A stretch of DNA of 64,000 bases from JAEUKA01 sp035328405. Lineage in GTDB: Bacteria; Myxococcota_A; Polyangia; Palsa-1104; JAEUJZ01. Below are positions 33,358-46,698 of this stretch, one piece after another; the stretch's first letter is position 1, and the number at the start of each line of letters is the position of its first letter. The notes below the pieces were generated by a model. The model was given only the letters and a program-made list of their open reading frames with translations. It was not told where the DNA came from and did no database searches. The position numbers and the translations under genes were made by a program. Location: contig DAOLIT010000026.1 in NCBI GenBank assembly GCA_035328405.1, forward strand, positions 1-64,000. Reading direction: 5' to 3'.

Positions 33358-34842
33358 ATGAAACGAACATTGAGCTGTCTGCTGCTTTCCGTGTTGTGCG
33401 CGTGCCAAGGACCTCCGGGAGACAAAGGGGAGGCAGGCATGATGGGCGACAAAGGCGACAAAGGCGACAAGGGCGACATCGGAGACAAAGGTACGACACC
33501 GCCCGTGCTCACGTCGCTGACGCCCGCAGTCGCTTTCCCTGGTCGCACCCTGCTGGTGCAGTTGTCTGGTGCTGCGACACACTTTTCCTCGTCGAGCACC
33601 CTGTCGTTTGACGATCCGGCCATCAAAGTCGTGAAGGTCGATACCGGCAGCAACGCAAACCTGCGCGCCACCATCGAGATTGGCTTCGACGCAAAACTCG
33701 GACCTCACGACGTGCAGATTTCGTCGCCGTCTCCGGCGGGCGGAGACGGTCCAAACGAAGACTTGACGCTGAAAGGTGCGTTCACGCTTCAGCCGTCTCT
33801 GGGTGTGGATTTGCCGACCGGTGGGACGGCGGGGCCGACGGTGGTGCAAGGTGGTTTGGTCGATCTGGCCGTGCGCAACCTCGACTATCGAGACAACCCG
33901 TTCTACAGCCAGACGCGCTTCTACGGGCCGGTTTCGAGCATTGGCCAAGTGACCGCATCGACGGTGCGTCTTGCGGGCACAGCGATTGTGGACGCATTGG
34001 CACCGGCTGGGGCAATTGCCGTGGGCGCATCGACGGTCGATCCATTTGGGAAGACACTTGCCTACGTTGGAGACCCCAAAGACACCGCGAACCCACAGGC
34101 CAAAGCGCGCGCGGCGACGGTGCTCACGTTGGGCACGCCCAAAATCGGCGAGACGATCTCGGAACGGCGGGCGACGAACCTGTACAAATTCACGACGGCT
34201 GCAGACAGCCAAGTCGTTCACATGCAGTTTTCCAATTTGGGCGCAGGTTTTGGGTATTCACGCCCGGTCGGATACACAGCACCCGCGAGCGGCAAGTTCA
34301 GCGAGGGACAAGCGTTTGATTCGTGGGGAGTGGGTTACTCGCCGTCTGCGCGTAACGTCCTGCAAATCGTGCAGAAGAAAGGCGATGCGTATGCGGTTGT
34401 CCTCGCGTCGGATCAAAATGGCTCGGCCACGCACACCTATTCGATCTCGGCAAAAGCGGGAGCGGCGGCTCAAATGAGCAGCTTGAAAGAACCGGCGGGC
34501 GGCGATTCACCCGCGAGTCCGCTCGCGACGATCGCATCGCTCGACAAAGCCTATTTCGGAATGGACGGCACCGTCGATGCGGCGTGGGAAGACGACTACA
34601 TCAAGTTCGTCGCGAAAAGCGCTGGGAAAGTCTACGTGCAAGTGAGCGCCTCACCGGGCCCACGCATCGGCATCGGTCTGCGAGATGCGGCTTGCACGGC
34701 CGTGATTCAATCCACGCAGTACAGCCAGGGTGGCACGATGGGTCTCGAGGTGGATGTCAAGGCCGGCGATTCGTTCTGTCTCCGCCTCAGCGGCGACATA
34801 GTTGGCACCACCTATGGCGTGATCCTCAGCCCCGCCCTGTAG
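33358..34842 (+). CDS. lipoprotein with collagen-like Gly-X-Y stalk
   Basis: This 494-residue protein begins with a lipoprotein signal ending VLCAC. Directly after the Cys a run of about nine Gly-X-Y triplets starts (GPPGDKGEAGMMGDKGDKGD, continuing GDKGDIGDKG), rich in Gly-Asp-Lys, the classic bacterial collagen-like composition. An IPT/TIG-like beta segment follows (about 49-135: PPVLTSLTPAVAFPGRTLLV), then two further beta-rich domains to residue 494. It is probably surface-displayed and trimeric through the stalk. AAGGAG lies upstream of ATG 33358. Binding function is unknown. Confidence 0.85.
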   Translation: MKRTLSCLLLSVLCACQGPPGDKGEAGMMGDKGDKGDKGDIGDKGTTPPVLTSLTPAVAFPGRTLLVQLSGAATHFSSSSTLSFDDPAIKVVKVDTGSNANLRATIEIGFDAKLGPHDVQISSPSPAGGDGPNEDLTLKGAFTLQPSLGVDLPTGGTAGPTVVQGGLVDLAVRNLDYRDNPFYSQTRFYGPVSSIGQVTASTVRLAGTAIVDALAPAGAIAVGASTVDPFGKTLAYVGDPKDTANPQAKARAATVLTLGTPKIGETISERRATNLYKFTTAADSQVVHMQFSNLGAGFGYSRPVGYTAPASGKFSEGQAFDSWGVGYSPSARNVLQIVQKKGDAYAVVLASDQNGSATHTYSISAKAGAAAQMSSLKEPAGGDSPASPLATIASLDKAYFGMDGTVDAAWEDDYIKFVAKSAGKVYVQVSASPGPRIGIGLRDAACTAVIQSTQYSQGGTMGLEVDVKAGDSFCLRLSGDIVGTTYGVILSPAL

Positions 34843-34952
34843 CCTGACACCCTCCGACCTCTTCCGACACCCCCCGACACCCTCACACACCGCCCCCGTA
34901 GCTTTGGGAAGCCCAAGAACGACTTTCTGCGCTGGGGAAGTGGGAAGTGAGG

Positions 34953-36760
<1,808 letters not shown>

Positions 36761-36764
<4 letters not shown>

Positions 36765-38779
36765 CGTGGGGGATCTCCTTGAGCAGTAGATGCCGCCGAC
36801 GTCTGTACGACGGGGCCTTCATGTAAGAGGGTTTCGCGCATTTTGGAAAGTTCTTGAATGCGGCGAAGAAGATGAAAACGGTCATCTGGCGACGTGGAAC
36901 GACTGTCGCGTTTTAACTTGCGCGTCAAATCGAGCACTTCTCGTTGGATGGATTGGGCACGCAGTTCGACCGACAGACGAGCGAGCTGCGAAACGGGATT
37001 TTCTGTGGTGGAAAAACGGCCACGTAGCATCGCATCAGCGACGGGAGCACGCAGTTCGACCGGGCACATTTCCAAGGCGGTTTCGACGGACACAACCTCG
37101 CCACTATGGCACAACTCGCGAACCTCTCGCAAAAGCTCAGCAAGTGCCGGATGCCCGACAACGGCCAGAATCTCATCCGTCAGCATGTCCCACAAATCTG
37201 GGTGGCCGGCCAGCAGGCTGAGCAAATTGCGCAAATTTCCGTCTAACGAGGCCGTTGCGTCTTCCCGCCTTTCCGACGGTGGCTTGGGCCCAGAAGACGA
37301 CGAATTTCCAGGTGCGGTCTTCTGTGGAGGTGTAGCAGACGGCGCGGGCGTTGCGGGAGGCGCGGAACTGGACCGTTCGATTTGTCGCCACAGCACAACA
37401 GGCTCGACGGCCAGCGCGGTGGCCAAACGTCCCACATACAGCTCGCGCAACGTGTCGTTGGAAAGCGATGCGACCAGTGGCGCGATTTTGCCGAGAATTT
37501 TGGCTCGTGCGGCCAAGTCGCCTGTTTCCATACCCTCCAAATGCTCGTCGAGGACGTAATCAATCGCAGGCCTGGCCTGTCCAAGTAGTCGCAAAAAAAG
37601 CTCGGGATTTTCATGCGCGAGCGTGTCGGGGTCTGCGCCCTCGGGAAGCTTCACGACGCGAACCTCGAGGTTTTTCCTTTGCAGCGTCGCGACATCGGCC
37701 CACTGCGCTGAAGAAAACAAAAGCGAAATGTCTTTGAGCGTCGCCGCTCGTCCGGCTTTGTCCCCGTCGAGCATCAATACGACGTGCCCATCGTCGCCGA
37801 GCAGCCTCGACAAAAGCCGCACTTGCGTTTCAGAAAGCGCCGTGCCCCAGGGTGCCAACGTGTTCGCAAAACCGTGTTCGTATAGCGAAAGCACGTCGAA
37901 GTTGCCTTCGACCAAAATCGCTTGTCGCTTCTGACGAATCGCGTCTCTTGCGACATGCAGGCCGTACAAGTTTTCGCCTTTGCGATACAGCGGCGTCTCG
38001 GGAGAGTTGATGTACTTGGCACCCTCGTTTGTCCGAGGCTGGTTCGTCGGCAACAAACGACCACTAAACGCGATGACCGCGCATTCTTTGTCTCGACCCG
38101 CTTGGGGCAAAAGCAGCGGACACATCAGCCGGTCGCGAAAACGGTCGTAATGGGTTTGCGGCGTCGGTGGCGCAAACGCAGGCAGGGGAGCGGTGCCGTC
38201 CCTGCGAATCAACAAACCACCTTGTTCGGCCAGCTCGTGCGGCACGCCGTGCTGTCTGAAGAGGTGAAGCAGACCGTCCCAAGAATCCGGCGCATATCCC
38301 AGACGAAACGCTTTGCGCGTGTGCTCGCCGATTTTTCGTTCGGAAAGATACGCGACGGCTTGCGGATGCGAGGAAAACTGAGTCTCGAAATACCGTGCGG
38401 CCAGTGCGTTGAGTTTCAACAAACGCTGACGGTCGCTTTCTTGCTGAATGCGAAGGGCTTTTTTCTCGGGTCTCGTCGCGTCTTCTTCGGCAATTTCGAC
38501 GCCGGCACGAGAGGCCAGATCCCGCACCACGTCGGTGAAACTGCGCCCCTCGCGATCCATCAAAAAACGAAACACGTCACCGGATTTTTGACAGCCGAAG
38601 CAATAAAAAAACTGCTTCGACGGACTGACGTGAAAACTGGGCGTTTTTTCCTGATGAAAAGGGCACAGACCGACGTAATTCGTTCCGGCTCGTCGAAGCT
38701 GCACGGTTTCGCCGATGAGGGTAACGATGTCTGTGCGGTCGCGAACCTCGACGACCTTGTTGTGAGGAAAAAGACCCAA
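36761..38779 (-). CDS. dnaG: DNA primase DnaG
   Basis: The CHC2 zinc-binding domain is clear (CPFHQEKTPSFHVSPSKQFF then YCFGC), followed by the Toprim core (ILVEGNFDVLSLYEHG, LDGDKAGRAAT) and a C-terminal DnaB-interaction region. It synthesises RNA primers at replication forks. I chose TTG 38779 because it places the first zinc Cys at residue 39, against 40 in E. coli DnaG. The open frame continues upstream to at least 38875 but with sequence unlike DnaG. The gene overlaps rpoD by 4 bases. The upstream region is affected by the assembly gap. Confidence 0.95.
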
Positions 38780-38848
38780 GAGCGTGTACGTTGTGGAAAA
38801 GCGTGTTCTCGTGCCCGATTGACCCCTTGCCTTCCACACAAGGCAAGC

Positions 38849-38903
38849 GGCCTCGCGGATCGCAGCTTTGGCCAAGCGACCGGGAGTATGAGCGTTTCGG
38901 CGC
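38849..38903. repeat. left copy of 55-bp gap-flanking duplicate
   Basis: These 55 bases, immediately left of the N run, are identical to 39004-39058 immediately right of it. It is best read as one locus present on two overlapping contig ends. Confidence 0.97.
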
Positions 38904-39003
38904 NNNNNNNNNNNNNNNNNNNNNNNNNNNNNNNNNNNNNNNNNNNNNNNNNNNNNNNNNNNNNNNNNNNNNNNNNNNNNNNNNNNNNNNNNNNNNNNNN
39001 NNN
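38904..39003. other. assembly gap of 100 N
   Basis: Exactly 100 undetermined bases mark a scaffold join between dnaG and cysS. Because the flanks are identical over 55 bases, the true gap is probably zero and one 55-bp copy is redundant. No gene should be placed across it. Confidence 0.98.
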
Positions 39004-39058
39004 GGCCTCGCGGATCGCAGCTTTGGCCAAGCGACCGGGAGTATGAGCGTTTCGGCGC
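39004..39058. repeat. right copy of 55-bp gap-flanking duplicate
   Basis: These bases are identical to 38849-38903. After merging, the dnaG-cysS divergent intergenic region shrinks to about 183 bases from the TTG of dnaG to the ATG of cysS. Confidence 0.97.
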
Positions 39059-39117
39059 GCCTCGTCAACGATTCCGACCCGGTTGCTCCCTCGCGGAGGG
39101 ACGTTTATTGTGGCGCG

Positions 39118-40725
<1,608 letters not shown>

Positions 40726-40764
40726 TTGACCCTGAGCACCAACCCAAACCAATGAGGGGCGAAG

Positions 40765-42516
40765 TCAGCGTCGTTTGGGCAGCGGCGTGGTCAGCCACAG
40801 CCACAGAAGATAGACACCGAACCCGGCGCTGGCCCGTTGCGCGTACAACGACAGCGTTTGCTGTCCCCGCCCATCGAAAATCATCCACGCGACAAACGAC
40901 GTGATGCACAGAGCGGTCACGATGACTTGCCGCGCGACGGAATGGATGACATGAGCCGTGTCTTCCTGGCCTCGGAAACGGACTTCGATTTGGCCTCGCA
41001 CGGCGCGGCTTAGGAATTTCCGAAGCTCGCCGGGAAGCTGCGCGGCCTGCGTCACGACATCTCGCGTGGTTTCGACGAGAAGCTTGGAAAAATCGCCATT
41101 TTTCCCGAGCACCATTTCCTCGACGTAGGGCCGGATGACCTGCATCGGGTTGAGCTCGGGACACAAATCAGTACACAAACCCAACAACAAAAGGAGCGTC
41201 CGCTCGAGGAGAATCCACTCTTTTGGAACGTGAAAGTGGACCATCAAGTCGCGCAAATTCACGTCGAGCCGTCGCAAATCCGCCAGATCCGAGAGCGCCC
41301 GCTCGGGTGAGAACTTGACATCCGACAGCGACAGCGATTCGAGCTTGAATTCAGCCTGAAATTTGTCGTGAAAATAATCGACGACGCGCTCGAAAATTTG
41401 CGGGTCAGCACCTCGGGCGATGAAGCCCATGTCTTTCATGGCGACGATGAGCCGGGTCGTATCGCGGGTCAAACCCGCTTGCAGCATCTCGACGATGCCT
41501 TTTCGCATATTTTGGGAAAGTTCAGCGACGGCACCAAAGTCGAGAAAAACCAAATACGCTTGTAAATCGGCGCTGGGCGTTTCCGACGACAGTTGTTCGC
41601 TGGGCTTGGGCAACACGAGCAGATTCCCAGGATGTGGGTCGGCGTGGTACAGGCCGTCGCGGAAAATTTGTTCGCAATACGCAGTCACGATGGTGCGCGC
41701 GAGCTTGTGACGGTCAATGCCCAGCTCGTCGAGACGGGCAGTGTTCGAGACTTTGACGCCTTCAATCCACGTCGTCGTCAGAACACGCCGGGTCGAAAAA
41801 GCGGACATGACCTGTGGAAACACGACGGGCAGCGGAGGTTTGTACCGTGTGAAGTTCGAGGCGATGCGAAGCAGATTCTGGGCCTCGGCGGCGTAGTCGA
41901 GTTCGGACAGAACCATGGCCCGAATTTCGACGAAAACAGCATCCAAACCGTGGGCGGGCGCGATGCGATGCAGCAACCAAAAAATGCGCCCGAGTGCGCG
42001 GAGATCGATGCGGACAATTTCGTCGATGTCCGGGTACTGAACTTTCACCGCGACGTCGAGGCCATCTTTGGTTCGGGCGCGATGAACTTGACCAATCGAC
42101 GCCGACGCGACGGGCTCGGGCGAAAAATCGGCGAAAACATCCAGCGGACAACGCCCTGAAAACTCGTCGGCAAAACGCCGCTCAATATCGGAATAGGGCC
42201 GAGCGGGCACACGGTCCTGGAGTGTTTCAAGCTGGGCGCGAAACGGCTCGGGCAGGACGTTGGTCATGATGCTGATGAGCTGGCCAACTTTGATGAACAA
42301 ACCTCCGAGCCGCTCGATGGCTTGGTGGATGCGGCGGGCGTTGCGCTTGTGGGTGGACAGGAGCAAATGTGTGGCGGTGTCCTGCCCCGCAAAACGCAAT
42401 CGAAAACGCAACACGTAGTACGACACCACGACGGAAATCGTCACAAAATACGCGAGCAAAAGACGGCGCACGCCACGCGGGAGCGGTCGGTTAATCGTGG
42501 TCGTCGGGGCTGCCAT
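40765..42516 (-). CDS. UbiB/ABC1 atypical kinase family protein
   Basis: This 583-residue protein has the UbiB-family hallmarks. The KxGQ motif is in GGLFIKVGQLISIM, the Ala-rich nucleotide loop reads VASASIGQVHRA, the ATP lysine is in VAVKVQYPDI, and YHADPHPGNLLV and FLDFGAVAEL form the catalytic and metal-binding parts. Two hydrophobic segments at the C-terminus (about 520-580) anchor it to the membrane. Family members support ubiquinone synthesis or lipid handling; no ubi genes are adjacent. ATG 42516 overlaps the end of the NtrC-type regulator by 26 bases, so it is translated as the last gene of that operon. Convergent with cysS. Confidence 0.9.
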   Translation of the reverse strand: MAAPTTTINRPLPRGVRRLLLAYFVTISVVVSYYVLRFRLRFAGQDTATHLLLSTHKRNARRIHQAIERLGGLFIKVGQLISIMTNVLPEPFRAQLETLQDRVPARPYSDIERRFADEFSGRCPLDVFADFSPEPVASASIGQVHRARTKDGLDVAVKVQYPDIDEIVRIDLRALGRIFWLLHRIAPAHGLDAVFVEIRAMVLSELDYAAEAQNLLRIASNFTRYKPPLPVVFPQVMSAFSTRRVLTTTWIEGVKVSNTARLDELGIDRHKLARTIVTAYCEQIFRDGLYHADPHPGNLLVLPKPSEQLSSETPSADLQAYLVFLDFGAVAELSQNMRKGIVEMLQAGLTRDTTRLIVAMKDMGFIARGADPQIFERVVDYFHDKFQAEFKLESLSLSDVKFSPERALSDLADLRRLDVNLRDLMVHFHVPKEWILLERTLLLLLGLCTDLCPELNPMQVIRPYVEEMVLGKNGDFSKLLVETTRDVVTQAAQLPGELRKFLSRAVRGQIEVRFRGQEDTAHVIHSVARQVIVTALCITSFVAWMIFDGRGQQTLSLYAQRASAGFGVYLLWLWLTTPLPKRR

Positions 42517-44020
42517 TTCCCAGGTCTCCGTCCGCATCGATGGGCGATTGCTTGCCGGCTTCTTCCAGCTTGCGGTACAGGGTTTTTCTGTCGAGGCCGA
42601 GCCGTTGAGCGGCGCGCGTTTTGTTGCCGCCCTCCTCTTTCATGACGCGCTGGATGTATTCACGCTCCAAATCGACGAGGGTCATATTGCGAGACAGCGC
42701 GAAGGCAACAATGTCCTCACGCCGTTTTTCACGAAGCTGATGGGGCAAATCGCTTGGCAAAATCTGCGTGCCTTCACACAGCGCAACCGCGCGTTCGACA
42801 CAGTTTTCCAACTCACGGACGTTTCCAGGCCAGCCGTGGGACAGCAGCAGCTTGACGGTTTGCGGGTGAAAACCTTGCACGCGCTTGTCATCCCGCGTTT
42901 GCGCTTGCGCCAAAAAATGCTCGGCGAGCGGCAAAATGTCCTCGGCGCGGTCACGCAGCGGCGGCAGGTGAATCTGCAAGACGTTCAAGCGGTAGTACAA
43001 ATCTTCGCGAAACGAACCTTTTTGCATGCCTTGGCTAAGGTCTTTGTGCGTCGCTGAAAGCACGCGGACGTCGATTTTTTCGGGCCGCGTGGCACCGACA
43101 GGCCGAATTTCTCGCTCGGCCAGCACGCGCAGCAGTTTGGCTTGCAGCGTCGGTGACAAATCCCCGATTTCATCCAAAAACAGCGTGCCCTGGTCCGCCT
43201 CGACAAACAAACCTGTTCGGTCCTGACGAGCGTCGGTGAACGCGCCGCGTTTGTACCCAAACAGTTCAGATTCGAGAAGCTGGTCGGGAATCGCAGCGCA
43301 ATTGACGGCGACAAAAGGCTTGTTGGCCCGCGACGAGTGGTAGTGAATCGACCGAGCGATGAGTTCCTTGCCGGTGCCGCTTTCTCCGGTGATGAGGACG
43401 TTGACCGACGAGGCGGAAAGGCGACGAATCAAGCCGAACACTTCTTGCATCGACGGAGAGCGCCCAATGATGTTGTCGAATTGATAAGGTCGCTCGACCT
43501 CTTGCTGAAGGCGCGCGACTTCTTTTCGCAAACCGCGTTCTTCCAGCGCTTTCTCGACGGCCAACACCAACGTGTCCATGTCGAACGGCTTGGTGATGTA
43601 GTCGTGCGCCCCCAGACGCACAGCTTTGATCGCCGTGTCGATTGAACCAAAGGCGGTGATCACAATGACATGAGGCCGGTCTCCGGCGGATGCGCTCATG
43701 ATTTCCCGCAACATATCGAGCCCATCGAGATCGGGCATTTTCACGTCGGTGACAACCAAATCGATGCCACCCCTTTGAACGCGAGCAATACCGGCATGAC
43801 CACCCGCAGCGGTTTCGACGCGGTAGCCCTCGTCCGACAGGGAATCCTCGAGCAAATCCCGCATCGCCGCATCGTCTTCGACCACCAAAATCGAATGTCG
43901 TGCTGCGCGGGGGCTCGGCGTCTCGCGGGGGACGGGCGAAGCTGCCGCTTTTTGCGGCCCTTTTGCGGTCGGGACGGGGATCGGAGGCAGTTTGGTGGTG
44001 TTTTTCGGGGGCTGCGCCAT
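42491..44020 (-). CDS. NtrC-family sigma-54-dependent response regulator
   Basis: This 509-residue protein starts with a 40-residue Pro/Lys-rich leader. A receiver domain follows (phospho-acceptor Asp92 in VVTDVKMPDLDG, Lys in YITKPFD), then an AAA+ domain with Walker A GESGTGKE (212-219) and Walker B FLDE (281-284). A Fis-type HTH ends the protein (NKTRAAQRLGLDRKTLYRKL). The sigma-54 contact loop reads GAFTDA (259-264) instead of GAFTGA. ATG 44020 overlaps the kinase stop as TGATG, so the pair is translationally coupled. It activates sigma-54 promoters on phosphorylation by the linked histidine kinase; targets are unknown. Confidence 0.93.
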   Translation of the reverse strand: MAQPPKNTTKLPPIPVPTAKGPQKAAASPVPRETPSPRAARHSILVVEDDAAMRDLLEDSLSDEGYRVETAAGGHAGIARVQRGGIDLVVTDVKMPDLDGLDMLREIMSASAGDRPHVIVITAFGSIDTAIKAVRLGAHDYITKPFDMDTLVLAVEKALEERGLRKEVARLQQEVERPYQFDNIIGRSPSMQEVFGLIRRLSASSVNVLITGESGTGKELIARSIHYHSSRANKPFVAVNCAAIPDQLLESELFGYKRGAFTDARQDRTGLFVEADQGTLFLDEIGDLSPTLQAKLLRVLAEREIRPVGATRPEKIDVRVLSATHKDLSQGMQKGSFREDLYYRLNVLQIHLPPLRDRAEDILPLAEHFLAQAQTRDDKRVQGFHPQTVKLLLSHGWPGNVRELENCVERAVALCEGTQILPSDLPHQLREKRREDIVAFALSRNMTLVDLEREYIQRVMKEEGGNKTRAAQRLGLDRKTLYRKLEEAGKQSPIDADGDLGNGSPDDHD

Positions 44021-45795
44021 CAGTTTTGCGTCTTGTTGTCGCTTATCACGAGGCCCGCATCGGCTGGAAAGGAATTGCCTTCCTGCGGGTTTCGGTGATG
44101 GGTGTTTTTGGGTCGTTCGGGCGGGCGACTCCGACGAGGATATTCGGTGGGCGTGTTGCGGTCGAGTGCGGGCAAAAACACCCGAAAGATGGTCCCACCT
44201 TGTGCGCGCCTCTCGCACTCGATCCAGCCGTCAAGGTCTTTGACAATTCCCGCTGAAACAGACAAGCCCAAACCGCTGCCTGGTGGCCCGCCTTTGTCGG
44301 CTTTCCCGTCGGTTTTGGTCGAATAAAACGGCTCGAAAATTCGGTGAATGTCGCTTTCTTCAATGCCGACGCCGGTGTCCGCGACGGCGAGCATCACATA
44401 GGCCGACGGTGGTGCTTTGTCGAGGCCGGGTTTCCGACGGACCAACCCTTCCAAAAACACATCGAGCGAGCCGCCATCAGGCATCGCCTGGATCGCGTTG
44501 ATGCAAAGGTTCAAACAGACTTGCTGAAGCTGATCCTCATCTCCCATGACAATCGGCAGAGCGGGCGCATCGAGTGCGGCGTTTTTTTCTTCGCCGCGAA
44601 CGACGCGTTCAATCAGGCTTTCGGGTTGCGGCGGCGTCGGCACGGAAAACGGATGAAGCTGCGCTATCACCCGCTGTGTCCCTAGCTGCACTTCCAAAAA
44701 ATCGAGCGTGCTCGAACAAACTTGGCGCAGGTCCACTTCGCTGCGAGCGGGCGCTTTCCGACGAGCGTAGTCCAGAAGTTGCTGAATGATTTTGGTGATC
44801 CGTTCGGCCTGGGTCGCGATGATGTCGGCGTTTTTTTGGACGGCAGTGGGATCTTCCGCTCGACGCGCCATGACGCGAGCGCGGCCTCCAATCACGTTGA
44901 GCGGCGTGCCGACTTCGTGCGCGATGCTCGCCGCCAACTGACCGATGGTGGCGAGTTTGTCGGAATGCCTGAGCCGTTGTTCCAGTTTGAGTTTGGCTTC
45001 GACGCCCGCCAAGATCTCGTTGCGTGCTTCTCGAAGCGAACCGGTCATTTCGTTGAAGCGATCGGCCAACAAACCAACCTCGTCGTTTCGTTCGCGCAAG
45101 ATCGCACCCGTGTAATCGCCTCGTGTCACCTCGTCGATGCCGCCGACCAAACGCAAAAGCGGCGCAGAGAGTTCCTGGCGCACAGACAAACCGACCAAAA
45201 GCGACAAAAGCGCCGCCAAACCAAGCAACGTCAACACCACGTCTCGCGTCGCTCGCGCCATTTCTTGTTCGAGCTCGTATTCATCGCGTTCCAAATCCAT
45301 GATCGCGACCATCCGATGCTTGGCGTCAAAAATAGGCACGGAATACGCATAAATTTGGCGACCCTTGATGAACAAATGTTCTCCAACCGGCTGTGCCGTG
45401 ATTTCTACGCGCCGACGCCGTTCCTCCCGGCCCGCATCCGGCATCGGCGACCGAGTGGGTTTCGCCACAGGCCCCGGCTGGCTGGGCTGGGCCGACCCGT
45501 CTTGACTCACAAACGCCGCATCGTTGGAAGGCTGGAGCAAGTCTTGATACGTGACCTCAATGTTGCGTTCGGCAGCCTGCATGCGCCCGATCAGGCTGTG
45601 TACGTCTTCGTACAATCCGTCTTGCACCGCAGCCTCGAGCGTCACTTTCAACGCCGAGCCGAACAACCACGTCTGCCGTTCCAAGTCGGCTGTCCGTTCG
45701 AGCCTCCGGCTTCGCAAGCTCAGCGTGCCGTACACGCCCAGAGCCAGCGTCACCAAAAGCACCGTCAGCAGTGTGACTCGGGTCGCGATGCTCAC
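44020..45795 (-). CDS. membrane sensor histidine kinase
   Basis: This is a 591-residue protein. An N-terminal membrane segment (about 7-27) and a second (about 184-206) bracket a periplasmic sensing domain of about 155 residues with a Pro/Ser-rich linker. A HAMP domain, HisKA with phospho-acceptor His293 (SIAHEVGTPLN) and a HATPase domain (NLCINAIQAM, DTGVGI, PGSGLGLSVS) follow. The C-terminal tail (about 550-591) is basic and low complexity. It is the first gene of the set kinase, NtrC-type regulator, UbiB kinase. The signal is not predictable from sequence. Confidence 0.94.
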   Translation of the reverse strand: MSIATRVTLLTVLLVTLALGVYGTLSLRSRRLERTADLERQTWLFGSALKVTLEAAVQDGLYEDVHSLIGRMQAAERNIEVTYQDLLQPSNDAAFVSQDGSAQPSQPGPVAKPTRSPMPDAGREERRRRVEITAQPVGEHLFIKGRQIYAYSVPIFDAKHRMVAIMDLERDEYELEQEMARATRDVVLTLLGLAALLSLLVGLSVRQELSAPLLRLVGGIDEVTRGDYTGAILRERNDEVGLLADRFNEMTGSLREARNEILAGVEAKLKLEQRLRHSDKLATIGQLAASIAHEVGTPLNVIGGRARVMARRAEDPTAVQKNADIIATQAERITKIIQQLLDYARRKAPARSEVDLRQVCSSTLDFLEVQLGTQRVIAQLHPFSVPTPPQPESLIERVVRGEEKNAALDAPALPIVMGDEDQLQQVCLNLCINAIQAMPDGGSLDVFLEGLVRRKPGLDKAPPSAYVMLAVADTGVGIEESDIHRIFEPFYSTKTDGKADKGGPPGSGLGLSVSAGIVKDLDGWIECERRAQGGTIFRVFLPALDRNTPTEYPRRSRPPERPKNTHHRNPQEGNSFPADAGLVISDNKTQN

Positions 45796-46015
45796 TTCCG
45801 CAAGCTACCACGGCTTTTTCCAAAACCGAGTCGCTGCTTTTTGCGGTCGAAAAGACCCGCGCGAATGAAGGGTTCCCGATTTGCAAAGAGCCGAGTTGCG
45901 GAGCGCCTCCCCAGCACGCCGTTTTGTACAATGCCAAGCAGTCCGCGCATGTTCGAGGACGCGCGAAGTGGTTTTCGGCCTCTGTTGCCAGTTTTTGATT
46001 GTGAAAGGATCGGTC

Positions 46016-46636
46016 ATGACGTTTCGGAAAACGGTCTTTGGTTTCTTGGCGAGTTGTTTTCTGTGGTGTGGGTTCGAGGCCTCCACGCACGCACAAATGC
46101 CTCCGGTCCCTCCGGGCCCTCCCGAGATTCGCGTTCCCTCAGCCCCGCCCGAACCCCAGATGGAGATGCAGCCTCGGTTGCCGTCGAATCGGCATGTGTG
46201 GGTCCCCGGCCACTGGGCCTGGCAAATGGGTAGGTATGTGTGGGTTCCCGGTCACTTCGAGCTGTCTCGTCCCCATCATGTTTGGGTTCGGGCGCACTGG
46301 GTTCGCGTCGGCCACGAGTGGGTGTTCGTGCCGGGTCATTTCGAGCCTGTGCGTCAGCCTCCATACGCGCAGTTGCCACAGAATCCATACGAGCCCCCGC
46401 AAAGTGGCGTCGTCGTGCCGATGCAACCTCCGCAGCCTGTGTACGAGATGGCACCTATGCCTCCGTCGCTGCATCACGAATGGGTCGCCGGACATTGGAC
46501 CCACAACGGGATGCGTTTTGTGTGGGTTCCTGGGCATTTCGTCATGCGGCGCGCCGGTTTTGTATGGCAAAAAGCCCATTGGGTCCCGACGCCGGGCGGT
46601 TGGCGCTTTGTGCCGGGCCACTTCCGCAGGATGTAA
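46016..46636 (+). CDS. exported WVPGHW-repeat protein (YXWGXW/BcpO-like)
   Basis: This 206-residue protein has a Sec signal peptide ending THAQ. The rest is Pro-rich with at least eight copies of a short aromatic motif: HVWVPGHW, YVWVPGHF, HVWVRAHW, EWVFVPGHF, EWVAGHW, FVWVPGHF, FVWQKAHW and WRFVPGHF. Such W-x-x-G-H repeats occur in the YXWGXW family of outer-surface or periplasmic proteins of unknown function. AAGGA precedes ATG 46016. The two blocks of repeats are separated by a Pro/Gln linker (about 124-150). Confidence 0.85.
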   Translation: MTFRKTVFGFLASCFLWCGFEASTHAQMPPVPPGPPEIRVPSAPPEPQMEMQPRLPSNRHVWVPGHWAWQMGRYVWVPGHFELSRPHHVWVRAHWVRVGHEWVFVPGHFEPVRQPPYAQLPQNPYEPPQSGVVVPMQPPQPVYEMAPMPPSLHHEWVAGHWTHNGMRFVWVPGHFVMRRAGFVWQKAHWVPTPGGWRFVPGHFRRM

Positions 46637-46698
46637 CAACTTGGTAGTCTGCCGCCGCTCGTTTCCGAGCACTTCCATCACAAGGAGCCAAAGAGACC

